Source: an uncultured Pseudomonadota bacterium
GTDB taxonomy: Bacteria > Pseudomonadota > Gammaproteobacteria > Burkholderiales > Eutrophovitaceae
Reading direction: 5' to 3'
NCBI GenBank assembly: GCA_937983055.1
Contig: CALJLA010000100.1
Location: forward strand, 1 to 23,606
Length of the DNA: 23,606 nt
The notes beneath the pieces were generated by a model. The model saw nothing but the letters and a program-made list of their open reading frames with translations, made no database searches and was not told where the DNA came from. Positions 1 to 8,350 of this stretch are shown here, piece after piece (the stretch's first letter is position 1; each line of letters opens with the position of its first letter). A program made the position numbers and the translations under genes.

Positions 1-712
1 CCACCACCTTTTCCGAGTAGCCGTTTTCCACCAGATAGATGGAACAGAACGTGTTGTACGGGCCATGCGCGACCTGCATCAGGAAAAACCCCGACAGCAG
101 CCCGACAACGCCCGGGCGTGCCAGCACAGCGCGCACTGACACCCGGGCCACGTCGCGCGAGAAACTGCGTTCGCGCGGCATGGCAAAACTCACCACGGCG
201 GTGACAGTCAGCAACAGCAGCACCAGCGGCTCGAACGTGCGCACGCCGAAACGCTCGAGCGCGTAGCCGCCCGCCACCACCACCACCACGAAACCCACCG
301 ATCCCCACAGCCGGATGCGTCCGTACACCCCGGCGCGGCCGCCGAGCAGTCCCATGGTGCTCGCCTCGGCGATCGGCATCACCCCCGACCAGAACAGATT
401 GATCACCGCGAGCAGCACGAACATCGCCCAGAAACCCGGGTGCAGCAGGACGCCGACGAAGATCACCGCGGTGGCCAGCGTGCAGAAGCGCAGGAAGGCG
501 CCCGGGGCGCGGTAGCGATCCGCCAGCCAGCCCCACAGGTTCGGCCCGTAGATGCGCGACACCGGGTTGATCGCCATCAGCGCGGCAATTTCCAGCGGCG
601 CATAACCAAGCGACTGCAGGTACAGCGCGAAATACGGCATGAAGGCGCCGATGAACGCGAAGTACCAGAAATAGAAGTTGGAAAGCTGGAAGTACAGCGA
701 CACGCGCGGCAT
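1..712 (-). CDS. MFS transporter, N-terminal part (cut by window edge)
   Basis: The reading frame starts with ATG at 712 (MPRVSLYFQLSNFYFWYFAF) and stays open to base 1, giving 237 residues. A TGA lies two codons before the ATG in the same frame, so the start is fixed. The protein is rich in hydrophobic helices; about seven can be seen. The first-helix pattern (YFQLSNFYFWYFAFIGAF), the loop with NPVSRIYGPNLWGWLADR after helix 2, and GRIRLWGSVGF resemble the MFS_1_like / nucleoside:H+ symporter-HcaT-LacY-like branch. It should sit in the inner membrane and move a small solute by proton coupling; the substrate cannot be told. It begins 31 bases after the aroC stop on the same strand and is probably co-transcribed with it. 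There is no clear Shine-Dalgarno sequence. The C-terminal half is outside the window. Confidence 0.85.
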   Translation of the reverse strand, partial: MPRVSLYFQLSNFYFWYFAFIGAFMPYFALYLQSLGYAPLEIAALMAINPVSRIYGPNLWGWLADRYRAPGAFLRFCTLATAVIFVGVLLHPGFWAMFVLLAVINLFWSGVMPIAEASTMGLLGGRAGVYGRIRLWGSVGFVVVVVAGGYALERFGVRTFEPLVLLLLTVTAVVSFAMPRERSFSRDVARVSVRAVLARPGVVGLLSGFFLMQVAHGPYNTFCSIYLVENGYSEKVV

Positions 713-743
713 CGGTCAGCGCAGGCGTTTGCGAACCGCGCGC

Positions 744-1907
744 TCAGGCTTCGTCCGGCTCGGGATTCTCGGTCTCGGCTGCGCTCGCGCGCCGTGCAGC
801 CGCGTCTGCCGGCGCCTGCGCCGGGATTCTGGGCGTGGTTACCGTCACGTCCGCGTTCTGCGCGCGATGCCGCAGCGCGTGATCGATCAGCACCAGGGCC
901 AGCATCGCCTCGGCAATCGGCGTCGCGCGGATGCCCACGCAGGGGTCGTGGCGACCGTGGGTGTTGACGATGACCGGGTTGCCGGCCTTGTCGATGGAGC
1001 GCCGGTCGAGACGGATGCTCGAAGTCGGCTTCACCGCGAGATTGACCACGACGTCCTGCCCGGTGGAAACGCCGCCGAGAATGCCGCCCGCGTTGTTCGA
1101 AAGAAATCCGTCCGGTGTCATCTCGTCGCTGTGCTCGGTGCCGTGCTGCGCCACTGCCGCGAAGCCGGCGCCGATTTCCACGCCCTTGACCGCATTGATG
1201 CTCATCATCGCGTAGGCGATGTCGGCGTCGAGCTTGTCGTACACCGGCTCGCCCCAGCCCACCGGCACGCCTTGCGCCACCACCGTGATCTTCGCACCGC
1301 AGGAGTCGCCTGACTTGCGCAGGCGGTCCATGAAAGCTTCCAGCTCGGGGACAATGTCCGGGTCCGGCGAAAAGAACGGATTGTTGCCGACCGCCTCCCA
1401 GGACTTGAACGCAATCGGCTGCGGTCCGAGCTGCGACATGTAGCCGCGCACCTGCACGCCATGGCGCTCGCGCAGCCACTTCTTGGCAATCGCGCCTGCG
1501 GCCACCCGCACCGCGGTCTCGCGCGCCGACTGGCGACCGCCCCCGCGGTAGTCGCGGATGCCGTATTTCTGCCAGTAGGTGTAGTCGGCATGCCCCGGGC
1601 GAAACGTCTCGGCGATGTTGCCGTAGTCTTTCGAGCGCTGGTCAACGTTGCGGATCAGCAGCGCGATCGGCGTACCGGTGGTTTTGCCTTCGAACACGCC
1701 GGACAAAATCTCGACGGTGTCCGGCTCGCGCCGCTGGGTGACGTGGCGCGAGGTCCCGGGGCGGCGGCGGTCGAGCTCCTGCCGGATATCCGCTTCGGTA
1801 AGCGCAAGCCCGGGCGGGCAGCCGTCCACCACGCAGCCGAGAGCCGGCCCGTGGCTTTCGCCGAACGAGGTCACGCAGAAAAGCCTGCCGAGGGTGTTGC
1901 CGGACAT
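744..1907 (-). CDS. aroC: chorismate synthase
   Basis: This enzyme converts 5-enolpyruvylshikimate-3-phosphate to chorismate, the last step of the shikimate pathway, using reduced FMN in the cytoplasm. The N-terminus (MSGNTLGRLFCVTSFGESHG) carries the family signature with its conserved His. The second signature is RPGHADYTYWQKYGIRDYRG followed by GGRQSARET. Near residues 300-345 lie the conserved GRHDPCVGIRATPIAEAM and a helix ending in IDHALRH. At 387 residues it is slightly longer than the usual 350-370: the last roughly 20 residues are a low-complexity Ala/Arg then acidic tail (ending ETENPEPDEA). ATG at 1907 fits the universal family start. A possible -10 (TAGACT on the minus strand, 1938-1943) lies upstream without a convincing -35. 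The MFS gene follows after 31 bases. Confidence 0.98.
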   Translation of the reverse strand: MSGNTLGRLFCVTSFGESHGPALGCVVDGCPPGLALTEADIRQELDRRRPGTSRHVTQRREPDTVEILSGVFEGKTTGTPIALLIRNVDQRSKDYGNIAETFRPGHADYTYWQKYGIRDYRGGGRQSARETAVRVAAGAIAKKWLRERHGVQVRGYMSQLGPQPIAFKSWEAVGNNPFFSPDPDIVPELEAFMDRLRKSGDSCGAKITVVAQGVPVGWGEPVYDKLDADIAYAMMSINAVKGVEIGAGFAAVAQHGTEHSDEMTPDGFLSNNAGGILGGVSTGQDVVVNLAVKPTSSIRLDRRSIDKAGNPVIVNTHGRHDPCVGIRATPIAEAMLALVLIDHALRHRAQNADVTVTTPRIPAQAPADAAARRASAAETENPEPDEA

Positions 1908-1968
1908 GAAGAAGAACGCCTGTGCGTCAGGCGGCGCAGTCTAGCACAGGGGTATCGGCGAACCGTCG

Positions 1969-2457
1969 CTATCCCGGTGAGAGCGCCCGAAGATCTTCGC
2001 CGCGCAAACCGGTGAGTATCATCTCGCCGTGGTTGTCGACGCGAAACTCTCCGAAGCGGGCCGACGCGTATGTCCTCGCCTCGCCTTCCTGGAAAAAGTA
2101 CGCGTTGGTGGCGAACTTCATCTCTCCGCCACGCACCCGGTAGCGCAGCCGGATCTCGTCCGTGGCAATTGGCGTCGAGTCGTCGAGACGCCGGAAGCGG
2201 CCGATGCCCCGCTCGTCCAGCGCCACCACGAGATGGCCGTCGGTTCCGGCGCTGCCGGCAAGCGATGCCTGAGCCTCGTTTGCCGCCTGGAAGCGCAGCG
2301 CCATGTAATCGCCCTGCATCAGCGAGCGCGGGTCGACCGGCGCCAGCTCCAGAAATACGACCTGGCCGGACGAGATCAGCCGTTCGCGCTCATAGATGCC
2401 GACATTCACCACCGCCAGCACCGCAAGCACGGCGACGATCACGAGATGTCTACGCAT
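1969..2457 (-). CDS. GDYXXLXY-family membrane-anchored protein
   Basis: The protein has 162 residues. It starts MRRHLVIVAVLAVLAVVNVG, a single N-terminal membrane anchor, followed by a soluble, probably periplasmic beta-rich domain. It contains the family hallmark as MQGDYMALRF around residue 55 and later an RYRVRGGEMKFATNAYFFQEG segment. This matches the GDYXXLXY family, whose function is unknown to me. The start at 2457 is chosen because it begins the membrane segment and overlaps the end of the upstream DUF4401 gene by 8 bases; an open frame extends further upstream but its composition is that of the overlapping gene. It is the last gene of the DUF2157-DUF4401-GDYXXLXY unit, a combination seen together in many proteobacteria. 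Confidence 0.85.
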   Translation of the reverse strand: MRRHLVIVAVLAVLAVVNVGIYERERLISSGQVVFLELAPVDPRSLMQGDYMALRFQAANEAQASLAGSAGTDGHLVVALDERGIGRFRRLDDSTPIATDEIRLRYRVRGGEMKFATNAYFFQEGEARTYASARFGEFRVDNHGEMILTGLRGEDLRALSPG

Positions 2458-3529
2458 GCCCCGTCTCCCGCGCGGCCGCCAGCCGCCGCAACGCTGCGCG
2501 CACCAGCAGCAGCGCAATGCCGCCTGCGGCGAGATAGCCCGACTTGGCAAGCAGCGTGGCGTCGAGCCGGTAGTAGTAGCTCGATACGAAGCCGATCAGT
2601 CCCAGCAGCCCGAGGCCGAGCAGTACCCGGTTGCCGTTGGCAAATCCCAGGACCAACAGCAGGCCGGCGGCGGCAAGGCCCGGCATCTTCACGCCCAGCA
2701 ACGCGACCACCAGCGCAGCAGAGCCGGCAGCGATCGCGGCGCGCGAGGTCAACGGCACGCCTTCGCGGGCGAGCAGCCGCCACGCGACGGCGCACAGCAC
2801 CAGCCCCACCAGCAGTCCCGATATCAGCAGATCGCGCGACTGGGCGTCCCGTTCGGCCAGCATCACTGCCGCCGCACCGAGCCCCCAGGCGGCGAATCCC
2901 TGGAACTGCAGCAAGGCAAGCGCCAGCCCGTAACCGGCGGGCCGCGCGATCGACGCAAACCGTCCCCAGCCGTACTCGCGCAGCCACAGCGCAGCCGCTG
3001 CCGCGGCGATCAGCGCGGGCGCCACGGAGTCCAGCGACAACTGCCCCAGCGCCACCGCCAGCGCGGCACTCGCGGCCCAGGCGGACCAGACGCGATGGAT
3101 AAACAGCGGCATGGCAATGGCAAGACCGGCTTCAAACAGGCTCACGAGCAGCAGCCGGGCGACCTTCGACCCGCCCACCTGCCAGGCGCCCTCCATCACG
3201 CCGATGACGAACAGCACCTGGCCCGCCAGGCTCAGCGCCAGCGCAAACTGCAGCAGGAAATCGTTGCGCCCCCCGGCGCGCAGCAGGGCGTAGGCCGCCA
3301 CACAGCCGATCAGTCCGACCGCGATGCCGGCCGATGGACTTCTGAACACGAACGCGAGCGCCGCGCCGACGAACCCCAGCAGGAACAGAGCGCCGATCCA
3401 ACCGGCGATGCCGAGCATCACGCGAACATACCAGGGCGAAAGCGCGTTATCGGCCGGCGGTGCCTGCCCTTCGGCAAGACCCGCCTCGCGCAGCCGCGCC
3501 CAGGCCTCGTCCCGCGTCAGGGCGCTCAT
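2450..3529 (-). CDS. DUF4401 multi-pass membrane protein
   Basis: A 359-residue protein starting MSALTRDEAWARLREAGLAE. The short N-terminal helical region is followed, from about residue 30 (LSPWYVRVMLGIAGWIGALF), by roughly ten hydrophobic helices to the C-terminus. The pattern SPWYVRVMLGIAGWIGA..FLLGFVG and the late GFANGNRVLLGLGLLGLIGF / SSYYYRLDATLLAKS segments are typical of DUF4401 proteins. Function unknown; inner-membrane location is expected. The ATG overlaps the TGA of the upstream DUF2157 gene (ATGA, 3526-3529), a mark of translational coupling. The frame stays open far upstream, to about 4645, but that part is the antisense-like shadow of the DUF2157 gene in another frame and was trimmed. 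Confidence 0.85.
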   Translation of the reverse strand: MSALTRDEAWARLREAGLAEGQAPPADNALSPWYVRVMLGIAGWIGALFLLGFVGAALAFVFRSPSAGIAVGLIGCVAAYALLRAGGRNDFLLQFALALSLAGQVLFVIGVMEGAWQVGGSKVARLLLVSLFEAGLAIAMPLFIHRVWSAWAASAALAVALGQLSLDSVAPALIAAAAAALWLREYGWGRFASIARPAGYGLALALLQFQGFAAWGLGAAAVMLAERDAQSRDLLISGLLVGLVLCAVAWRLLAREGVPLTSRAAIAAGSAALVVALLGVKMPGLAAAGLLLVLGFANGNRVLLGLGLLGLIGFVSSYYYRLDATLLAKSGYLAAGGIALLLVRAALRRLAAARETGHA

Positions 3530-4500
3530 GCGTGCAGGTCCTTGGCCACCGCCCGCAGCCAGAGACTGCCGGCGGCTGAAAGCCCGATCACCAGCAGCCC
3601 GATCAGCAGGAGGGCGCCGGCCTCGTCGCTGCCGCTCGCCAGCAGCCCGCGCGAAAGCCAAACCGCGAGAACGACGACTGCACCCAGCACCCCGCCTGCC
3701 AGTACGAACAGGTCCGGCCGCCGGTGCCGGAACCAGACGTACGCCGCCGCAGTCCAGGCGCCCCAGGCCGCAAGCGTCGCGATGCTCACCCGGTCGTCGA
3801 TCGCGCCGGTGACTGCCAGCATGGCCGCGGCGGCGCCGCTGGCGAACGCCACGCAGCGGCGCGCCCACTGCGCGCGCAACCAGTCGAGCCAGTGCCCGCC
3901 GGCCTCCCAGGCGACCAGCGCGGCCGCGTTGAAGCCGAACAATGTCCACGGCATGGGGTCTTTCGTCAGCGCGAACGCCCACAAAACGCCGTGAAACGTC
4001 TGGAAGTACGTAACGATCGCCAGGTCGACCAGTAACAGCAAGAGCAGCCACAACGCCGGCATGCCGGCAAGCAGCGCCAGCGGCAGCACAGCAATCGCCC
4101 AGGCGGAAAAAAGTTCGTAAGTGTCCGCGCCGGTCTGGTAGGTCTGCCCGACGAGCGCGAGCAGAGCGCCCACCAGCAGGGCCGCCGCGAACAACGCCGC
4201 CTGGCCGGCGAGCCGGTCCAGGCCGAACCGCCATGCGGCAAGGGCCGCGACGATGAGCGCCGCCTCGACCAGGGCGAACTTCGCAAATCGCCCCAGCCCC
4301 TGCCAGTTGTAGGCAATGAAGAAGATGACGGCAAAGGCGAGAGACAGCACGCCGAGCCAGAGGAACAGCCGGTCGGCAAACCGGGGCCAGTCGTCCGGGT
4401 CGGGCAGCACCCGCGCCAGTCGCGCGGCCCGAAGTCCGGACCCGGCCGGCAACTGGCCGTGTTCCAGCCAGCTGACCACGTCGCTGCCTCGAATCTTCAT
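3526..4500 (-). CDS. DUF2157 multi-pass membrane protein
   Basis: A protein of 324 residues from ATG at 4500 (MKIRGSDVVSWLEHGQL). A soluble N-terminal helical segment with the WLEHGQLP type motif is followed by about ten hydrophobic helices from near residue 45. LVGQTYQTGADTYELFSAW is the diagnostic DUF2157 signature. The biochemical role is not established; an inner-membrane role in partnership with the DUF4401 product is inferred from the overlapping arrangement. A GTG at 4512 in the same frame would add four residues; neither start has a good ribosome-binding site, so I kept the ATG. A plausible promoter lies at 4533-4561 on the minus strand. Confidence 0.85.
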   Translation of the reverse strand: MKIRGSDVVSWLEHGQLPAGSGLRAARLARVLPDPDDWPRFADRLFLWLGVLSLAFAVIFFIAYNWQGLGRFAKFALVEAALIVAALAAWRFGLDRLAGQAALFAAALLVGALLALVGQTYQTGADTYELFSAWAIAVLPLALLAGMPALWLLLLLLVDLAIVTYFQTFHGVLWAFALTKDPMPWTLFGFNAAALVAWEAGGHWLDWLRAQWARRCVAFASGAAAAMLAVTGAIDDRVSIATLAAWGAWTAAAYVWFRHRRPDLFVLAGGVLGAVVVLAVWLSRGLLASGSDEAGALLLIGLLVIGLSAAGSLWLRAVAKDLHA

Positions 4501-4532
4501 TGCCGTGGGCACCGGACGAAGAAGTGGAAGGA

Positions 4533-4561
4533 ATTCTCCACGAAAAGCGGAGCGTCACCAA
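4533..4561 (-). promoter_or_regulatory. possible sigma70 promoter for the DUF2157 unit
   Basis: Read on the minus strand, TTGGTG (4556-4561) and GAGAAT (4533-4538) are separated by 17 bases, the preferred spacing. The boxes match the consensus in four of six positions each. The start point would be near 4526, giving a leader of about 25 bases. Confidence 0.4.
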
Positions 4562-4604
4562 GCAGGATCGCGGCCGCGGGCCGGTCAGGCGCGCGGTCAT
4601 GCGG

Positions 4605-4610
4605 TAAACT
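4605..4610 (+). promoter_or_regulatory. possible -10 element of the thyA-folA promoter
   Basis: TAAACT lies 34 bases before the thyA ATG and fits a -10 box. No recognisable -35 is present at 16-18 bases upstream, so this is a weak call based on position and on the matching arrangement at other genes here. Confidence 0.3.
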
Positions 4611-4643
4611 TCCAGCCGCTCACCCAAGTTCCGCCGGTCCGTC

Positions 4644-5438
4644 ATGAAACACTACCTCGACCTGATGCGCCACATCCTGGAGCACGGCACCCGCAAGGCG
4701 GATCGCACCGGCACCGGCACCCTCAGCATTTTCGGCGCGCAGTTGCGCTTCGACCTGCAGCAGGGCTTTCCGCTGCTCACCACCAAGAAGGTCCACCTCA
4801 AGTCGATCATCCACGAGTTGCTGTGGTTTCTGCGCGGCGAGACCAACACCGCGTATCTCAAGCAGCACGGCGTCACCATCTGGGACGAATGGGCCGATGC
4901 CAGCGGCGAGCTGGGGCCGGTCTATGGCTATCAATGGCGCTCGTGGCCGGCCGCCGACGGGCGGCATATCGACCAGATCTCGCGGCTGATCGACGAAATC
5001 GGGAAAAACCCCAATTCGCGGCGGCTGATCGTCTCGGCCTGGAACGTGGCCGATCTCGACAAAATGGCGCTGGCCCCCTGCCACGCGTTCTTCCAGTTCT
5101 ATGTGGCGGACGGCAAGCTGTCCTGCCAGCTTTACCAGCGCAGCGCGGATTTCTTTCTCGGCGTGCCCTTCAACATCGCTTCGTACGCGTTGCTCACGAT
5201 GATGCTGGCGCAGGTGTGCGAGCTGAAGCCGGGCGATTTCGTGCACACCTACGGCGACTGCCATCTCTACCTCAACCATCTCGAGCAGGCGCGCGAGCAG
5301 CTCTCGCGCGAGCCGCGGCCGCTGCCGCGCATGATCCTGAACCCGGAAGTGAAAGACCTGTTCGCCTTCAAGTACGAAGACTTCACCCTGGTCGGCTACG
5401 ATCCGCACCCCGCCATCAAGGCCCCGGTCGCGGTCTGA
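4644..5438 (+). CDS. thyA: thymidylate synthase
   Basis: ThyA methylates dUMP to dTMP using 5,10-methylenetetrahydrofolate and releases dihydrofolate. The 264 residues equal the E. coli enzyme in length and align without gaps as judged by eye. Key residues are visible: phosphate-binding Arg21 in RKADRTGTGT, Trp80 region (VTIWDEWAD), the RRLIVSAWN segment, the catalytic Cys146 in MALAPCHAFFQFY, QRSADFFLGVPFN for dUMP binding, and FVHTYGDCHLYLNH. The end (PHPAIKAPVAV) is the conserved C-terminal loop that closes the active site. The gene leads a two-gene unit with folA, 15 bases downstream, which recycles the dihydrofolate this reaction produces. Confidence 0.98.
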   Translation: MKHYLDLMRHILEHGTRKADRTGTGTLSIFGAQLRFDLQQGFPLLTTKKVHLKSIIHELLWFLRGETNTAYLKQHGVTIWDEWADASGELGPVYGYQWRSWPAADGRHIDQISRLIDEIGKNPNSRRLIVSAWNVADLDKMALAPCHAFFQFYVADGKLSCQLYQRSADFFLGVPFNIASYALLTMMLAQVCELKPGDFVHTYGDCHLYLNHLEQAREQLSREPRPLPRMILNPEVKDLFAFKYEDFTLVGYDPHPAIKAPVAV

Positions 5439-5453
5439 TCCGCGACGCCGCGC

Positions 5454-5978
5454 ATGACTGGAGCGGAAGCGAGGCCGCGCGTCGTCATCATCGTGGCGAT
5501 GGCGAAGAACCGGGTCATCGGCAAGGACAACAAGCTGCCCTGGCATCTGTCCGAGGATCTCAGGCGTTTCAAGGCGCTGACCATGGGCCATCCGATCGTG
5601 ATGGGCCGCAAGACCTTCGAATCGATCGGCCGTCCGCTGCCCGGACGGCGCAACATCGTCGTCAGTCGCAACCCCAAGCTGTCGATCGACGGCGCAGAAA
5701 TCGCCGCGTCGCTGGAAGACGCGATCGGCCGCTGCGCCGGCGCGCAAGCAGTGTTTGTGATCGGCGGTGAGCAGATCTATCGGCAGGCACTGCCGCTGAC
5801 CGACCGCATCGAGTTGACCGAAGTGGATTGCCTGCCGGAGGGCGATGCACTCTTTCCGCCGCTCGACGACAGCGAGTGGCGGGCGTTGCGGGCCGAGCCG
5901 CATGAATCTGCGGCGAACGGGTTCGCCTACCGGTTCCTCACCCTGGAACGCCGGCGTCCGCTGCAAGCAGCGCGCTAG
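5454..5978 (+). CDS. folA: dihydrofolate reductase
   Basis: FolA reduces dihydrofolate to tetrahydrofolate with NADPH and is the target of trimethoprim. The 174 residues show the family motifs in order: IVAMAKNRVIGKDNKLPWHL (substrate loop), catalytic acid Asp35 in WHLSEDLRRFK, GHPIVMGRKTFESIGRPLPG (NADPH binding, residues about 45-64), RNIVVSRNP, and VFVIGGEQIYRQALPLTDR. It carries about eight extra N-terminal residues (MTGAEARP) and a short C-terminal extension compared with the 159-residue E. coli enzyme. ATG at 5454 is the only upstream ATG that keeps the complete first strand. It follows thyA by 15 bases, so co-transcription is very likely. Its stop is 16 bases from the stop of the convergent glycosyltransferase gene. 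Confidence 0.97.
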   Translation: MTGAEARPRVVIIVAMAKNRVIGKDNKLPWHLSEDLRRFKALTMGHPIVMGRKTFESIGRPLPGRRNIVVSRNPKLSIDGAEIAASLEDAIGRCAGAQAVFVIGGEQIYRQALPLTDRIELTEVDCLPEGDALFPPLDDSEWRALRAEPHESAANGFAYRFLTLERRRPLQAAR

Positions 5979-5994
5979 CGTTCCCGGCGGCCGA

Positions 5995-8193
5995 TCAGAA
6001 CCACCGCGGCGCCGCGCGTAACGGGTTTGCCGGCGTCACATCAAAGGCAGTCGGCGCCTGGCCCGCACAGTGGCGGCGCCACATCGTCTCCAGCGCACGT
6101 TCCAGGTGAGCGACCGTGCGCGCGCAGTCGAACAACGGCGTGCGCCCGAAACCCGATCGCAGCCGCTGCTTCAGTCCGGCAAGGCGCGACTGGTCCCGAT
6201 ACAGCGCCAGCGCCAGCGCCCGATACGCCTCGCGGTCCGGGCAGATCAGCTCCGGCAGGCCGGCGGCCGTGAGCAGGCTCGCGCCGACCCGGGCATGCAT
6301 CTGTTCGCCCGGGCAGGTAATCATCGGAACGCCCTGCCCGAGCGCGTCGACGCCGGTGCTGTGCGCGTTGCAGACCAGCGTGTCCAGGAAAAGATCGACG
6401 AAACCGTAGCGGGCGAGATGGCGTTCGTGCGGCAGCACGCCGCCAAATACGAGTCGATCTGGCGGCACCCCGCGCTGCTGCGCCTCGCGCCGCAGCTGAT
6501 GCTCCACGGCGGCCGCCGGCGCGAACAACCACAGCACCGCGTCCGGCGCCGCCGCGAGAATCTCCATCCATAGATCGAACACCCCGGGTTCGATCTTCCA
6601 GCTGTTGTTGAAGCAGCAGAAAACAAAGGCGCCTGCCGGCAGCCCCAGGCTCTCGCGTGTAATGCCCTGCGGGTCGACCTGTTCACGATCGTTGGTCATC
6701 AGGTAGCAGTCGGGCAGGCGGACGAGCTTTTCCTGCCAGTCGCTTTCGCTGCCCGGCGGGCATACCCGCGCATCGACAATGGCGTAGTCGAAGAACTCGG
6801 CACCCATCGAGGCGGGATGACCGAGATAATTGACCTGCAGCGGCGCCGCGCGATGCGCAAAAGTCAGCGGCTTCGCGCCGCGGGTGTATCCGGACAGATC
6901 GATCGCGATATCGATGCCATCCTCGCGCAACCGCTGCGCCAGCGAGCGCCCGTCAAGCGCCGCCGCCTCCACGAAGCGGTCGCAGCCGCGCCGGATCTCG
7001 CCGCGCACTTCCGAGCCGTCGTCCGGCGAAAGCGCATAGGCCCACACGTCGAAGCGACCGCGGTCGTGCAAGGCGTACAAACGACGGGTGAGGTAAGCGC
7101 CGGGATGGGCGCCGAAATCCGGGCTCACGTAGGCCAGGCGGATGCGCGAGCCGTCGGCGCGCCGGGCCGCGTCGGACGCAAGCGGCCGGCTTGCCGCCTG
7201 ACTCGACAGATGCCGCGCCACGCTGCGGGCCAAGGCAAGTCGCGTTGCCGCAGGTACCGACAGCCCGAAGCCGAGAAACGCGAGGCTGTCGTCGGCCGTG
7301 CCGTCCGCCGATTCCGCCACCCGGATGAACGCCTCGACCGCCTCGGGCAGCCGGGTCCAGTCGCAGCGCTCGAACTGCCGGCGCAGGGCGTGCAGATGCA
7401 CGCTGCGCAGGTCGACGGTCTCGGCGCTGATGCTCTCGGCGCCGGGCGTCGCGCTGCGAAAACCGGCAAGCGCGTGCCCGTCGATCGCGCGGGCACGCTC
7501 GAAATCGGCGCGCGCCGCATCCAGTTCGCCCAGCGCCGCGCGGGCGAATCCGCGCACGATCCAGGCCTTGGCATACTCGGGCGCCAGCGCCAGCTGATCG
7601 TCGCAGGCTGCCGCAGCCTCGCGATATCGCTCCAGCGCATTCAGCACTGCGGCCAGATTAAGATGTGCTGCCGGCTCGCGCGGCGCCTCGGCTGCGAAAG
7701 TCTGGTTGTTCTCAAGCGCTGCGACCAGGTCGCCCCGAGCCGCAAGCAGGACACCCCGGTTCATGCGCGCTGCCGCGGGCGTTCCCGGCAGTGCGAGCGC
7801 TCTGTCGTATGCGGCGAGGGCCGCATGCATTTCGCCAAGCTGCTCGTTGCTCACCCCGAAGTTAGTCCATAGCTGCGCATTGTCCGGGAGGCGCTCGACC
7901 GCGTGCCTCAGCCTGTCGGCCGCCTCGCGCGCGCGCCCCAGCCGTCCAAGCGCTGCCGACAGCGCGCTCACCGCACTGGGATCGTCTGGTGAGATCGCAA
8001 CTGCTTTTTCGAGGAGGGTCAATGCCTCCCCTGCACGAGCCGACGCAAGAAGAATACTGGCAAGCAGCAACCGCGCGCCGGCATCGCGCGGGTCAGTTGC
8101 TGCTGCACGCTGCAGCAGAGCCTCAGCGTCGGAGACGCGGCCTCCCCGAATCAACTCCGCTGCGCGAGCAAGGACTGCCAGTCGGTCACTCAT
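5995..8193 (-). CDS. TPR-containing O-GlcNAc transferase homologue (SPINDLY / GT41)
   Basis: A 732-residue protein with two parts. Residues about 5-245 are tandem tetratricopeptide repeats (for example LWTNFGVSNEQLGEMHAALA and AYDRALALPG). Residues about 350-710 are a GT41 catalytic region like eukaryotic OGT and plant SPINDLY. Conserved features include IRLAYVSPDFGAHPGAYL with the His363 equivalent to the OGT active-site His, YALSPDDGSEVR, IDLSGYTRGAKP, APLQVNYLGHPASMGA, CCFNNSWKIEP with Lys533 at the UDP-binding position, LDTLVCNAHSTGVDAL with the HST triad (611-613), and PGEQMHARVGAS. It is predicted cytoplasmic, with no signal peptide, and should transfer GlcNAc or another sugar to Ser/Thr of proteins; the target is unknown. 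It lies 157 bases downstream of the FecR-domain gene on the same strand; whether they share a transcript is unclear. Bacterial relatives sometimes modify flagellins or adhesins. Confidence 0.93.
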   Translation of the reverse strand: MSDRLAVLARAAELIRGGRVSDAEALLQRAAATDPRDAGARLLLASILLASARAGEALTLLEKAVAISPDDPSAVSALSAALGRLGRAREAADRLRHAVERLPDNAQLWTNFGVSNEQLGEMHAALAAYDRALALPGTPAAARMNRGVLLAARGDLVAALENNQTFAAEAPREPAAHLNLAAVLNALERYREAAAACDDQLALAPEYAKAWIVRGFARAALGELDAARADFERARAIDGHALAGFRSATPGAESISAETVDLRSVHLHALRRQFERCDWTRLPEAVEAFIRVAESADGTADDSLAFLGFGLSVPAATRLALARSVARHLSSQAASRPLASDAARRADGSRIRLAYVSPDFGAHPGAYLTRRLYALHDRGRFDVWAYALSPDDGSEVRGEIRRGCDRFVEAAALDGRSLAQRLREDGIDIAIDLSGYTRGAKPLTFAHRAAPLQVNYLGHPASMGAEFFDYAIVDARVCPPGSESDWQEKLVRLPDCYLMTNDREQVDPQGITRESLGLPAGAFVFCCFNNSWKIEPGVFDLWMEILAAAPDAVLWLFAPAAAVEHQLRREAQQRGVPPDRLVFGGVLPHERHLARYGFVDLFLDTLVCNAHSTGVDALGQGVPMITCPGEQMHARVGASLLTAAGLPELICPDREAYRALALALYRDQSRLAGLKQRLRSGFGRTPLFDCARTVAHLERALETMWRRHCAGQAPTAFDVTPANPLRAAPRWF

Positions 8194-8293
8194 GCACTGG
8201 CGCTAGGGTCTTTCACATACGAACGGGCATATCGCGAAGGCACGGCAAACGCTTCAGTGGCTATGGTGACCGGGAGTAGGCCTGAAATTACCC

Positions 8294-8311
8294 CACCTGA
8301 TCTCGCAGGTG
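8294..8311. repeat. short inverted repeat in the gap after the FecR gene
   Basis: CACCTG (8294-8299) and CAGGTG (8306-8311) form a 6-bp stem with a 6-base loop in the 157-base gap between the FecR-domain gene and the glycosyltransferase gene. No T-run follows on either strand, so it is not a convincing intrinsic terminator. It could be an operator or a weak mRNA hairpin. I see no ORF in this gap. Confidence 0.3.
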
Positions 8312-8350
8312 ACCGGCCGAGCGATGATGGTCTTCGGGGCCGCGGTTGAG

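Noticed and set aside
3530..4645. Upstream in-frame extension of the DUF4401 frame to 4645
   Set aside because: The extra part overlaps the DUF2157 gene in another frame, has no membrane or domain pattern of its own, and the ATGA overlap at 3526-3529 gives a natural start.
8194..8350. Possible small gene or promoter in the gap before the glycosyltransferase
   Set aside because: No frame with a ribosome-binding site and no paired -35/-10 boxes could be supported.
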